Shown here piece by piece: positions 1 through 6,986 of a stretch of 14,196 nt of DNA. Made by a program: the position numbers and the translations under genes. How positions within the stretch are numbered: the first letter of the stretch is position 1; each line of letters opens with the position of its first letter. The DNA comes from Actinomycetes bacterium (GTDB lineage Bacteria > Actinomycetota > Acidimicrobiia > Acidimicrobiales > Microtrichaceae): NCBI GenBank assembly GCA_023423215.1, contig JAFAFZ010000309.1:1-14196 (forward strand), written 5' to 3'. The notes below the pieces were generated by a model. That model was not told the DNA's origin and did no database searches. It saw only the letters and a program-made list of their open reading frames with translations.

Positions 1-288
1 GACGAGCCCGGCGACGGCGGGTCCGACGAGGAGACCTCGCCGACGACCACGACGCCGGGCGGCGACGGCCGGACCGCGACCGAGCTCGTCCAGGCGGCCG
101 ACGAGAAGTTCGCCGCGGCCGACGAGCAGCTGCGCTCCGGGGACCCGGTCGGCTACGCCGAGCTGGTCGCCGAGGCGCGCGAGCTGGTCGCGCAGGCGGC
201 GCAGCTGCTGGCCAGCGAGGCCGGCGGTTCGTCGACCACGACGACGGCTCCGCCGCAGGAGAGCACCACCACGACCGCAGCGCCCTGA
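1..288 (+). CDS. C-terminal end of probable UPF0182-family membrane protein (partial)
   Basis: Only the last 95 codons are present, read in frame 1 and ending at TGA 286-288; the start lies outside the window. The visible part is a soluble tail. An acidic, Thr-rich linker (TTTT at about residues 15-18) is followed by an amphipathic Ala/Glu-rich helical segment (about residues 25-83, including a RSGDPVGYAELV-like stretch) and a second Thr-rich end (TTTT and TTTTAAP). UPF0182 (COG1615) proteins of actinobacteria end in such a helical tail that mentions a 'GD..Y' step, so this family is the best guess, but the diagnostic membrane and large extracytoplasmic regions are missing. The Thr-tracts are low complexity and not informative on function. 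No function can be assigned from this fragment, and another membrane or secreted protein with a similar tail cannot be excluded. Confidence 0.55.
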   Translation, partial: DEPGDGGSDEETSPTTTTPGGDGRTATELVQAADEKFAAADEQLRSGDPVGYAELVAEARELVAQAAQLLASEAGGSSTTTTAPPQESTTTTAAP

Positions 289-292
289 CCTC

Positions 293-330
293 CCGACCGG
301 CTCGGGCTTCCCGCCCGGACCTCCGGTCGG
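293..330 (+). terminator. Hairpin terminator after the UPF0182-like gene
   Basis: An 8-bp perfect stem, CCGACCGG (293-300) with CCGGTCGG (323-330), encloses a second stem, CGGGC (303-307) with GCCCG (313-317). It begins 5 nt after the stop codon and is not followed by a T-tract, which is usual for high-GC actinobacteria. Confidence 0.6.
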
Positions 331-360
331 CGGGATCTGTGTGCGGCGCCCGAGGTGACG

Positions 361-366
361 TAGCCT
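361..366 (+). promoter_or_regulatory. -10 element TAGCCT for the DedA gene, leaderless type
   Basis: TAGCCT matches the actinobacterial TANNNT -10 consensus. It ends 8 nt before the GTG start at 375, so transcription should begin at or next to the start codon. No Shine-Dalgarno sequence is visible. The identical hexamer precedes two other genes in the window (5191-5196 and 10442-10447, both minus strand). No clear -35 was found. Confidence 0.6.
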
Positions 367-374
367 GACCGGCC

Positions 375-1040
375 GTGGGGAACCTGGCGTCACTGCTCGC
401 ACTCATGCCCGAGTGGCTCGATCCCGAGAAGCTGATCCGCAGCGGCGGCTACGTGCTGCTGTTCGCGATCGTCTTCGCCGAGTCGGGGCTGCTGATCGGC
501 TTCTTCCTGCCCGGTGACAGCCTGCTGTTCGTGGCGGGCATGGCGTCGGCGGGCGCGTTCGCCCGTGGCGAGAACCCGATCCACTTCAACATCTTCGTGG
601 TGCTGGTCGGCGTGTTCATCGCCGCCGTCGTGGGGGACCAGGTCGGCTACGCGTTCGGCAAGAAGGCCGGCCCGGCGCTGTTCCGGCGGCCGGACTCGCG
701 GCTCTTCAAGCACGAGCACCTCGAGAAGGCCCAGGGCTTCTTCACCCGTCACGGTCCGAGGGCGATCGTGCTGGCCCGCTTCGTGCCGATCGTGCGGACG
801 TTCTGCCCGGTCGTGGCCGGTGCGGGACGCATGGAGTACTCGGTGTTCGTCCGCTACAACGTGCTCGGCGGCCTGCTGTGGGGCGTCGGCGTCACGACGA
901 TGGGCTACTTCCTGGGCAACATCGAGCTCATCAAGGAGAACATCGAGCTCGCACTGCTGCTGGTCGTGGCCGTCTCGTTGCTGCCGATCGTGATCGAGAT
1001 CCTGCGCTCCCGCCGGCACAAGGCCGCCACCGACGCCTGA
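375..1040 (+). CDS. DedA-family membrane protein (221 aa)
   Basis: This is a DedA/SNARE-associated family (COG0586) inner-membrane protein. Members are implicated in proton-motive-force-dependent lipid-carrier recycling, and some translocate undecaprenyl phosphate. Visible hallmarks are a first hydrophobic segment (about 25-55) carrying AESG (E36) and FFLPGDSLLF (D48), then GDQVGYAFGKK (87-97), FTRHGPRAIVLARFVPIVRTF (about 123-143, with R135 and R141), and C-terminal membrane helices around 160-182 and 190-210. The acidic pair E36/D48 and the two arginines correspond to residues essential in E. coli DedA proteins. Length is typical. The GTG start at 375 is chosen because a TAGCCT -10 lies 8 nt upstream; ATG at 405 is an alternative that would still keep all motifs. 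The exact substrate cannot be told. It is followed by a hairpin and looks monocistronic. Confidence 0.93.
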   Translation: MGNLASLLALMPEWLDPEKLIRSGGYVLLFAIVFAESGLLIGFFLPGDSLLFVAGMASAGAFARGENPIHFNIFVVLVGVFIAAVVGDQVGYAFGKKAGPALFRRPDSRLFKHEHLEKAQGFFTRHGPRAIVLARFVPIVRTFCPVVAGAGRMEYSVFVRYNVLGGLLWGVGVTTMGYFLGNIELIKENIELALLLVVAVSLLPIVIEILRSRRHKAATDA

Positions 1041-1052
1041 GCCCCGGTCCAC

Positions 1053-1069
1053 GGGCGCCATGCGCGCCC
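1053..1069 (+). terminator. Hairpin terminator after the DedA gene
   Basis: A perfect 6-bp stem, GGGCGC (1053-1058) with GCGCCC (1064-1069), has a 5-nt loop and starts 12 nt after the DedA stop. There is no T-tract. Confidence 0.55.
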
Positions 1070-1100
1070 ACCCCGGGTGCGACGGATCGCACGTTGGGTG

Positions 1101-1129
1101 TTGACGCGGCCTGCGTTCTCCGGTGGACT
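1101..1129 (+). promoter_or_regulatory. Candidate promoter of hppA
   Basis: TTGACG at 1101-1106 is a good -35. After exactly 17 nt comes TGGACT at 1124-1129, which fits the -10 except for G in place of A at its second position. The predicted transcript has a leader of about 65-70 nt before the ATG at 1204. This is the only gene in the window with a convincing -35. Confidence 0.45.
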
Positions 1130-1168
1130 CTCGGGAGCTTCCGGCGCAACCTGTGCCCGCCGGGGGCG

Positions 1169-1183
1169 CGGACCAGCGGTCCG
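1169..1183 (+). promoter_or_regulatory. Hairpin in the hppA 5' leader
   Basis: CGGACC (1169-1174), loop AGC, GGTCCG (1178-1183) form a perfect 6-bp stem 8 nt upstream of the G-run that acts as ribosome binding site (1192-1197). It could modulate access to that site; the function is inferred only from position. Confidence 0.3.
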
Positions 1184-1191
1184 AGACTTCC

Positions 1192-1197
1192 GGGGGG
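1192..1197 (+). promoter_or_regulatory. Ribosome binding site of hppA
   Basis: A run of six G residues lies 6 nt upstream of the ATG at 1204. It supports this start and shows that hppA, unlike several neighbours, is translated from a leadered mRNA. Confidence 0.5.
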
Positions 1198-1203
1198 TAG
1201 TCG

Positions 1204-3555
1204 ATGTCGCACGTTCCTGCCGTTCCGAGCGTCCTCGCAGCGAGGACCGAGGGGACCTACCAGGTCTTCCGCCTCGGGAGCTCCGAGTGGACCCTGCTGA
1301 TCCTGTGCGTCGCGGTCGCCGTGGTCGCGCTGGTGGCCGGGTGGTTCCTGATGCGCAGCGTGCTGGCGAAGGACCCGGGTTCGCAGGAGATGGGCGACAT
1401 CGCCGCTGCGGTGCAGGAGGGTGCGATGGCGTACATCAAGCGCCAGTTCCGCACGATCCTCATCATCGTCGTGCCGCTCGCGGTCATCGTGTTCGTCACC
1501 TCGACCGAGATCCTGAACGACGCGACCGGCGAGGGCCTGGACCGGGTCGAGTCCGGGCTGTACCGGACGTTGGCCTTCCTGGCCGGCGCGCTGGCCTCGG
1601 GCTTCATCGGGTTCCTCGGCATGTGGCTCGCGACGCGCGCGAACGTCCGCACCGCCGCGGCGGCCCGCACCGGCGTGATGGACGACGCCCTGCAGGTCGC
1701 GTTCCGTGCCGGCGGCACCGTCGGGCTGTTCACCGCCGGGCTCGGCCTGCTGGGTGCGACGCTCATCGTGATGGTGTTCCAGAACACCGCCTCGTCGATC
1801 CTGATCGGCTTCGGGTTCGGCGGCTCGCTGCTCGCGCTCTTCCTGCGCGTCGGCGGCGGCATCTTCACCAAGGCGGCCGACGTGGGCGCCGACCTGGTCG
1901 GCAAGGTCGAGGCCGGCATCCCCGAGGACGACCCGCGCAACCCGGCGACCATCGCCGACAACGTGGGCGACAACGTCGGTGACTGCGCCGGCATGGCCTC
2001 GGACCTGTTCGAGTCCTTCGGCGTCGTGCTCGTCGCCAACATCATCCTGGGCGTCACGGCCTTCCGGGCCATCGGCATCGAGGGCGAGAACGCGGCCAAG
2101 GGCCTGATCTTCCCGCTCGCCATGATGGCGTTCGGCCTGCTCGCCTCGCTCGTGTCGATCTTCCTGGTGAAGGCCCGCTCCGGCGAGACCGACGCCCTGA
2201 AGCCGATCAACCGCGGCCTGAACATCGCCTCGGGCATCGCGCTCGTGGGCGCCGCCGGCCTGGCGTTCGGGTACGTGGGCGATCCGACCACCGCCGAGGT
2301 GTCGAACGTCGGCCTGCGCATGTTCGCCGCCGTGGTCGCCGGCGTCGTCCTCGGCCAGGTCGCCAGCCGCGTCACGCAGTACTTCACCTCGTCGACGTTC
2401 AAGCCGGTCCGCGACATCGCCGAGGCCGGTCGCACCGGCCCGGCGACCGTGGTGCTCTCGGGCATCTCGAGCGGCCTCGAGTCCGCAGTGTGGGCGGTCG
2501 TCGCCATCGCCGTGGCGATCCTGGTCGCCCTCGGCCTGGGCGGCGGCAGCACGCTGTTCGCCTTCTACCTGGTGGCGCTGACCGGCATCGGCATGCTCGC
2601 GACGACGGCGATCGTCGTCGCCGAGGACACCTTCGGACCGATCGCCGACAACGCCCAGGGCATCGCGGAGATGGCCGGCGAGTTCCACGGCGAGACCGAG
2701 GCGATCCTGGACGGCCTGGACACGGTGGGCAACACCACGAAGGCCGTGACCAAGGGCTTCGCGATCGGGTCCGCCGTCATCGCCGCCGTCGCCCTGTTCG
2801 CGTCGTTCCGCGAGACGCTCGCGGCGTCGGGCCCAGGCCTCGACATCGACGTCGAGGCGGCGTTCAACGCCATCGCCATCAACATCGCCGACCCGAAGAC
2901 CTTCACCGGGGCCCTCGTGGGCGGCACCGTCGTGTTCCTGTTCTCGTCCCTCGCCATCCTTGCGGTCGGGCGCACCGCCGGCATCGTCGTGCAGGAGGTC
3001 CGCCGCCAGTTCCGGGACAAGCCCGGGATCATGGACTACACCCAGAAGCCCGACTACGGGCCGGTCATCGACATCTGCACCTCGGCGGCGCTGCGAGAGC
3101 TCGTGACGCCGGCGCTGCTCGCCGTGCTCATGCCCGTGGTCATCGGGTTCGGGCTGGGGGCCTACGCCCTGGGCGGCTACCTGGCCGCGACGATCGTCGT
3201 CGGCGCGCTGATGGCGAACTTCCTGTCGAACGCGGGCGGCGCCTGGGACAACGGCAAGAAGTACATCGAGGAGGGCAACCTCGGCGGCAAGGGGTCGGAC
3301 GTGCACAAGGCCGTCGTGATCGGCGACACCGTCGGCGACCCCTTCAAGGACACCGCCGGCCCCGCGATCAACCCGCTGATCAAGGTGATGAACCTGGTCT
3401 CGCTGCTGATCCTCCCGGCGATCATCAGCCTGGACGACAACGACGCGCGCTTCGTCATCGCAGCGGTCGCGCTGGTCGTCGTGATCGCCAGCGTGATCTT
3501 CTCGAAGCGGCAGTCGACCTCGTTCGGCGACGACGAGGCGCCGACGGCCGCCTGA
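1204..3555 (+). CDS. hppA: Membrane-bound proton-translocating pyrophosphatase, K+-independent type (783 aa)
   Basis: This integral membrane enzyme hydrolyses cytosolic pyrophosphate to phosphate and uses the energy to pump protons outward. All signature loops are present. They are DVGADLVGKVE (226-236), a second acidic loop ending GDNVGDCAGMASDLFES (256-272), and GDTVGDPFKDTAGP (707-720), which together bind Mg2+ and pyrophosphate. The family's cation selectivity site reads GNTTKAVTKG, with Lys at 513 and Thr at 516. Established work on the family shows Lys here marks K+-independent enzymes, which are proton pumps, while Ala marks K+-dependent ones. About 16 membrane segments are expected, the first at about 29-50 after a short polar N-terminus. 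The length of 783 is normal for the bacterial enzyme. ATG 1204 is preceded by a G-rich binding site. The gene lies directly before a CHAD-domain gene, a plausible link with polyphosphate, but a hairpin separates them. Confidence 0.98.
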   Translation: MSHVPAVPSVLAARTEGTYQVFRLGSSEWTLLILCVAVAVVALVAGWFLMRSVLAKDPGSQEMGDIAAAVQEGAMAYIKRQFRTILIIVVPLAVIVFVTSTEILNDATGEGLDRVESGLYRTLAFLAGALASGFIGFLGMWLATRANVRTAAAARTGVMDDALQVAFRAGGTVGLFTAGLGLLGATLIVMVFQNTASSILIGFGFGGSLLALFLRVGGGIFTKAADVGADLVGKVEAGIPEDDPRNPATIADNVGDNVGDCAGMASDLFESFGVVLVANIILGVTAFRAIGIEGENAAKGLIFPLAMMAFGLLASLVSIFLVKARSGETDALKPINRGLNIASGIALVGAAGLAFGYVGDPTTAEVSNVGLRMFAAVVAGVVLGQVASRVTQYFTSSTFKPVRDIAEAGRTGPATVVLSGISSGLESAVWAVVAIAVAILVALGLGGGSTLFAFYLVALTGIGMLATTAIVVAEDTFGPIADNAQGIAEMAGEFHGETEAILDGLDTVGNTTKAVTKGFAIGSAVIAAVALFASFRETLAASGPGLDIDVEAAFNAIAINIADPKTFTGALVGGTVVFLFSSLAILAVGRTAGIVVQEVRRQFRDKPGIMDYTQKPDYGPVIDICTSAALRELVTPALLAVLMPVVIGFGLGAYALGGYLAATIVVGALMANFLSNAGGAWDNGKKYIEEGNLGGKGSDVHKAVVIGDTVGDPFKDTAGPAINPLIKVMNLVSLLILPAIISLDDNDARFVIAAVALVVVIASVIFSKRQSTSFGDDEAPTAA

Positions 3556-3571
3556 GCCGGTCGGGTCGCCG

Positions 3572-3596
3572 CGACGGGCGCGCCCACGTCCCGTCG
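3572..3596 (+). terminator. Hairpin terminator after hppA
   Basis: A 7-bp perfect stem, CGACGGG (3572-3578) with CCCGTCG (3590-3596), has an 11-nt loop. It starts 16 nt after the hppA stop, with no T-tract. It suggests that the downstream CHAD gene is at least partly transcribed separately. Confidence 0.5.
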
Positions 3597-3602
3597 GGCT
3601 GC

Positions 3603-3608
3603 GAGAAT
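3603..3608 (+). promoter_or_regulatory. Weak -10-like GAGAAT before the CHAD gene
   Basis: GAGAAT keeps the A at position 2 and T at position 6 of TANNNT and ends 6 nt before a GTG at 3615. The spacing matches that of the other proposed leaderless promoters in this window, but the first base is wrong, so support is modest. Confidence 0.3.
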
Positions 3609-3614
3609 GTGCGG

Positions 3615-3635
3615 GTGAGCGTGACCGGGCGATGA
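3615..3635 (+). other. Possible six-codon upstream reading frame (MSVTGR) coupled to the CHAD gene
   Basis: GTG at 3615 opens six codons (MSVTGR) ending at TGA 3633-3635, which overlaps the ATG of the CHAD gene (3632-3634) as ATGA. The CHAD gene has no visible Shine-Dalgarno sequence. Translation of this short frame followed by reinitiation would explain how it is translated. This is inferred from position; a peptide function is not implied. Confidence 0.3.
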
Positions 3636-4579
3636 CCTCCAGCTGGACCATGGGCCCCGAGGACCGCACGCAGCCCGCGGGTCGCGTCTTCCCGCTCGTC
3701 CTGGACGGCCAGCTCGTGGACCTTCGCCGCCACGAGCAGCCGACGCTCGGCGATGAGGACCCGATCCACCTGCACGACCTGCGGGTCGCCCTGCGGCGAG
3801 CCCGCTCGCTCGTGAGCGCGGGGTGCGACGTCTTCGCGGAGGGTCCGCGGCGTGCGCTCGCCGCCGACATGCGGGAGCTGTCCCGGACCAGCTCACAGGT
3901 CCGGGACCTGGACGTGCTGATCGAGGCGATCGGCGGCCGCGCCCCGACGATCAGCGACGAGCTGGCCGACGGCACCGAGCTGCTGCTCGCCGCGCTGCGC
4001 CTGCGGCGCAGGACCCGCTTCGGCGAGATGGAGCGACGCCTGGGCGGACCCGACCACGCCCGCATGGTGCGGACCTGGCAGCACCTGGGCGCGGTCTACC
4101 GCGTCGGCGGCGACGAGCCCGGGCCGGATGCGCTGCGGCCGACCGGGAAGGTGGTCGACGCCGCGCTCATGGCCGCGTTCCGGCGCGTGCGCAACGCGGG
4201 GCGCGTCGCCCATGCGACGGACGAGCTCGAGGACTGGCACGAGCTGCGCAAGCGCCTCAAGCGCTTGCGGTACCTGGTCGTCGCGTTCGCACCGCTCTAC
4301 CCCGAGGGCTCGATGGACCAGGTAGTCCGCCGGCTGCGCAAGCTCCAGAACGTGCTCGGCCGGCTCCAGGACCTGGCCACCGACATCGAGCTGATCGAGT
4401 CCGTCGGCGTCGCCGCCGGCGGCAGGGCGGCGCTCACCGCCGGGGCCCTCTCGGACCAGCTGCACCGCGCCACGGACGAGGACCTGCAGCGCTGCCTCGG
4501 CGCGTGGGAGCGCTTCGACCAGCGCCAGGTGCGCCGTCACCTGCGCGAGGCGATCACCGGCGCGGACGGCCGGGCCTAG
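3632..4579 (+). CDS. CHAD-domain protein, probable polyphosphate-binding (315 aa)
   Basis: The protein is a conserved histidine alpha-helical domain (CHAD, COG5607) over most of its length. CHAD proteins are all-helical, have a basic surface and bind inorganic polyphosphate. The motifs are IHLHDLRVALRRARSL (45-60; H48, R51, R55, R56, R58), SQVRDLDVLIEAI (88-100), DWHELRKRLKRLRYLV (201-216; H203, R206, K207, K210, R213) and LQNVLGRLQDLATDIELI (239-256). The paired His-x-x-Arg...Arg helices are the two halves of the domain. There is no CYTH domain, so it is a stand-alone CHAD protein, cytosolic, without a signal peptide. ATG 3632 is the first in-frame start; ATG 3650 is an alternative. It follows hppA by 76 nt on the same strand, suggesting a shared role in phosphate-polymer metabolism. 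Its TAG stop overlaps the stop of the convergent gene. Confidence 0.9.
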   Translation: MTSSWTMGPEDRTQPAGRVFPLVLDGQLVDLRRHEQPTLGDEDPIHLHDLRVALRRARSLVSAGCDVFAEGPRRALAADMRELSRTSSQVRDLDVLIEAIGGRAPTISDELADGTELLLAALRLRRRTRFGEMERRLGGPDHARMVRTWQHLGAVYRVGGDEPGPDALRPTGKVVDAALMAAFRRVRNAGRVAHATDELEDWHELRKRLKRLRYLVVAFAPLYPEGSMDQVVRRLRKLQNVLGRLQDLATDIELIESVGVAAGGRAALTAGALSDQLHRATDEDLQRCLGAWERFDQRQVRRHLREAITGADGRA

Positions 4580-5181
4580 TCGTCCTCCTTCTCCAGCGGG
4601 GGGAGGAAGGCGAAGTTCAGATCGCCGAGCCGCACCAGGGTCGACGAGATCCATCCGCCCATCGCGCTGAAGTGGTCGTCCAGGATCGAGCCGTCGGCCA
4701 GGGTCGCCTCGTCGAGCTCGTAGCTGCCCTCGTAGCTGACCTCGATCGCGTGCTCGGTCTCGGTCAGGTCGTCGTTCGAGACGGCCTCGACCGTCGGCCC
4801 GGAGCGGGTCAGGCGCTCGGAGCCGATCATCGGGCTCTCGCTCGGGAGCACGTCCAGCACCCGACGGGGGTCGGGTGCCTCGACGAGCCGCTGGATGCGC
4901 AGCACGACCTCGATGTCGATGGTCGGCGCCTCCGGCAGCTCCTCCTCGATGTACCAGGATCGGTACGCCGTCTGGGACCAGGTGGGCCACTCGAGCGTCA
5001 GGTCGGCCCGGACCCGCGGCGGAAGGCCCTCACCGGGGATGCCGTAGCTCGTCTCCCACGTGAGGTCGCCGAGCAGGACGTCGGTGTGGAAGCGCTCCTC
5101 GAAGGCCTGGCGCTCGAGCAGGGCGTTCTCGAGGGCGTCCCGCAGCGCGCCGATGGCATCCGTGAAGACGTGATCCAACAT
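4576..5181 (-). CDS. Acidic soluble protein of unknown function (201 aa)
   Basis: I do not recognise a named family. The protein has no signal peptide, membrane segment or cysteine and is strongly acidic (ending EKEDD). The N-terminal third (1-33) reads as an amphipathic helix. A well-structured central segment, GDLTWETSYGIPGEG (38-52) then PPRVRADLTLEWPTWSQTAYRSW (54-76), is rich in Trp/Tyr and looks like a beta-sheet core. Residues 85-160 hold alternating beta-like strands (IDIEVVLRIQRLV; AIEVSYEGSYEL). The high aromatic content and clean codon use argue that it is real. ATG 5181 is supported by a TAGCCT -10 only 9 nt upstream. Its stop overlaps that of the convergent CHAD gene at the palindrome CTAG (4576-4579). 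It diverges from the glycosyltransferase-like membrane gene. No function is proposed. Confidence 0.85.
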   Translation of the reverse strand: MLDHVFTDAIGALRDALENALLERQAFEERFHTDVLLGDLTWETSYGIPGEGLPPRVRADLTLEWPTWSQTAYRSWYIEEELPEAPTIDIEVVLRIQRLVEAPDPRRVLDVLPSESPMIGSERLTRSGPTVEAVSNDDLTETEHAIEVSYEGSYELDEATLADGSILDDHFSAMGGWISSTLVRLGDLNFAFLPPLEKEDD

Positions 5182-5190
5182 GTGGCGCGA

Positions 5191-5196
5191 AGGCTA
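5191..5196 (-). promoter_or_regulatory. -10 element TAGCCT for the unknown acidic protein, leaderless type
   Basis: On the minus strand TAGCCT ends 9 nt before the ATG at 5181, the same hexamer and spacing as at the bL37 gene. No Shine-Dalgarno sequence is present, so a leaderless or nearly leaderless mRNA is expected. Confidence 0.6.
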
Positions 5197-5244
5197 CAGC
5201 GGCACGGCCGGACGGCTGCCGCCGCCCACCGGGCCGACACCGTG

Positions 5245-5250
5245 TAGACA
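5245..5250 (+). promoter_or_regulatory. -10-like TAGACA before the GT-C-like membrane gene
   Basis: TAGACA ends 7 nt before GTG 5258. It matches TANNNT except at the last base. The spacing fits the leaderless pattern of the window and helps choose GTG 5258 as start. It lies about 50 bp from the opposing -10 of the divergent gene. Confidence 0.4.
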
Positions 5251-5257
5251 CTGCCCG

Positions 5258-6982
5258 GTGGAGGAGCGAGGCGGGACCGCACGGTGGTCGACCTCGACGT
5301 GGTGCGAGGTCCTGGCCTGGGCGTCGATCGTGCTCGCCTTCGTCGTCGGCGCGGTCGCAGCGGTGCGCGCCGGGTGGACGCCCGTGTCGGACGAGGCGCT
5401 GATCGAGCTCAGGGTGCGCGACGTCCCCTCGCACCTGCCGCTGGTCGGCGTCTACTCGCGCTTCGGCTGGAGCCACCCCGGTCCGTTGCAGTTCCTGCTG
5501 CTGTCGGTCCCGTACCGCCTGGCGGGCGCGTCGTCGATGGCGCTGCTCGTGGCGACGATGGCCGGACACCTGGCGGTCCTCGCGGGTGCGTGGTGGCTGG
5601 CGCGGCGCATCGACCGCATCGCGGGGTGGACGGTGCTCGTCGCCCTGCTCGTCGTCCTGGCGACCACGCCCGCGGACCTGCTGCGCACCCCGTGGAACCC
5701 CTACGTCGCGCTGGTCGCTGCCGGCGCCCTCGTGGTTGCCGGGTGGTCCTCCGCCGAGCGATCGCCGTGGGGCGTGCTGGCGCTCGCGCTGCTCGGGTCG
5801 CTCCTCGTCCAGGCGCACGTGGTCGCGCTCCCGCTCGTCGCGGCCGTCGTCGTCGCCGGGCTCGGGGCGATGCTGTGGCGCCGCGACGGCGACGAGGCGC
5901 CGGGTGTCCCGGGCCGGGCGCTCCTGGGCGCAGCGCTGCTCACCGCGGCGCTGTGGGTCCTGCCGGTGGTCGACCTGTTCGTCGGCGACCCGTCGAACTC
6001 GCGGCTGCTGCGCAGCGAGGACGGCGGTGCGCGTGAAGGGCTCTCCAGCGGCATCGGCGTGCTGACCGGGTCGTTCGCGTGGTGGCCGAGCTGGATGCGG
6101 CCGTCGACGGTCGGCCAGGTGCTCGTCGACCCGCGCTGGTTCGTCCCGGTGTGGCTCTGCGTGCCGATCGCCGGTGCCGTCGTCGCGTGGCGCCGGGGCG
6201 AGGGCCGGTTCCTGCGCGGCTCGCTCGTGGTGGCCGCCGCGCTGGCGGCGACGGTCGTGACGACCGCGGCGATGACCGGCGGGCTGTTCAACTACCTGCT
6301 GGTCGAGCACCGGTCGGTGAGCGCCGTCGCGCTCGCCGTCGGCGCGGCGTCGCTGCTGTCCCTGTCGGGGGAGCGGCGTCGTCCTGTCGTCGCGCTCTGC
6401 GGGGCGGTCGTGGTGGTGGCGCTCTCGGTCGTGATCGGCGTCGGGCAGGTGCGGGGGGTGAACCCGCAGGCCGGCCACGGCGCCACGATCCGTGCGCTCG
6501 CCGGCGCGGTCCAGGGCGACGTGCCGACCGACGAGGTGCTCCGGCTGTCGTCGTCACCGGACTTCCGTGCGTCCGAGGTCGCGACCGGGCTGCTGCTGCA
6601 GCTCGAACGTGCGGGCTACGACGTGCGGTCGGGCGCGGACGACGTGCGCCGCTACGGCCGCCACCGGTTGGCGGCAGCCGAGGACGCCGACCTGGACCTG
6701 TTCGTCGCGACCGTCGACGCACGCGCGGGGCTCGAGGCGGACGGGTGGCGGATCCTGGCCGTCGTCGACCCGATGGATGACGCGGTGCGCGACGAGCTGG
6801 CCGAGCTCGACGAGCGCTCCGCCCGGATCGGGGAGCGGATCGAGGAGGCGCCCGACGCCACAGCTCGAGCCGAGGCCTACCGCGACCTGCAGGAGGTCGC
6901 CGACCGGCGGGACGAGCTCGAGGCCGGCCGACTGCCGATGCTGCTCGCCGCCCGTCCGGCGGCGAGCAGCCCGGCGGGCTGA
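5258..6982 (+). CDS. Multi-pass membrane protein resembling GT-C glycosyltransferases (574 aa)
   Basis: The protein has a first membrane segment (about 17-36) followed by an external loop with PVSDEALIEL (42-51; D45, E46) and a motif FGWSHPGPLQFLLLSVPYRLAG (69-90). It continues with about eight to ten further hydrophobic segments (about 95-115, 123-139, 147-162, 171-205, 221-242, 296-311, 321-340, 351-370, 377-396). An acidic residue pair in the first loop is the catalytic feature of GT-C enzymes (GT39/ArnT-like), which use polyprenyl-phosphate sugars, and the 'HPGPL' loop is common in actinobacterial members. Residues 397-574 form a soluble end with a charged heptad-like stretch (about 510-558), probably a coiled coil. 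A GTG start at 5258 is preferred; the longer frame to ATG 5180 would add 26 polar residues and overlap the divergent start. Substrate unknown. The stop lies 4 nt from that of the convergent acyl-CoA dehydrogenase. Confidence 0.7.
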   Translation: MEERGGTARWSTSTWCEVLAWASIVLAFVVGAVAAVRAGWTPVSDEALIELRVRDVPSHLPLVGVYSRFGWSHPGPLQFLLLSVPYRLAGASSMALLVATMAGHLAVLAGAWWLARRIDRIAGWTVLVALLVVLATTPADLLRTPWNPYVALVAAGALVVAGWSSAERSPWGVLALALLGSLLVQAHVVALPLVAAVVVAGLGAMLWRRDGDEAPGVPGRALLGAALLTAALWVLPVVDLFVGDPSNSRLLRSEDGGAREGLSSGIGVLTGSFAWWPSWMRPSTVGQVLVDPRWFVPVWLCVPIAGAVVAWRRGEGRFLRGSLVVAAALAATVVTTAAMTGGLFNYLLVEHRSVSAVALAVGAASLLSLSGERRRPVVALCGAVVVVALSVVIGVGQVRGVNPQAGHGATIRALAGAVQGDVPTDEVLRLSSSPDFRASEVATGLLLQLERAGYDVRSGADDVRRYGRHRLAAAEDADLDLFVATVDARAGLEADGWRILAVVDPMDDAVRDELAELDERSARIGERIEEAPDATARAEAYRDLQEVADRRDELEAGRLPMLLAARPAASSPAG

Positions 6983-6986
6983 GACG

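Noticed and set aside
1..285. ACC/ACG repeats in the first gene as a DNA repeat element
   Set aside because: They encode Thr-rich linkers in the reading frame and are ordinary low-complexity protein tails, not a mobile or regulatory repeat.
931..4065. A 1044-codon open frame on the minus strand opposite hppA
   Set aside because: It lies antisense to hppA, whose motifs are unmistakable. Its product is Arg/Asp/Gly/His-rich low-complexity sequence, as expected when a frame mirrors a GC3-biased gene.
5180..5257. Start of the GT-C-like gene at ATG 5180
   Set aside because: This would overlap the start codon of the divergent gene and add a polar stretch without support; GTG 5258 has a -10-like element at the right distance.
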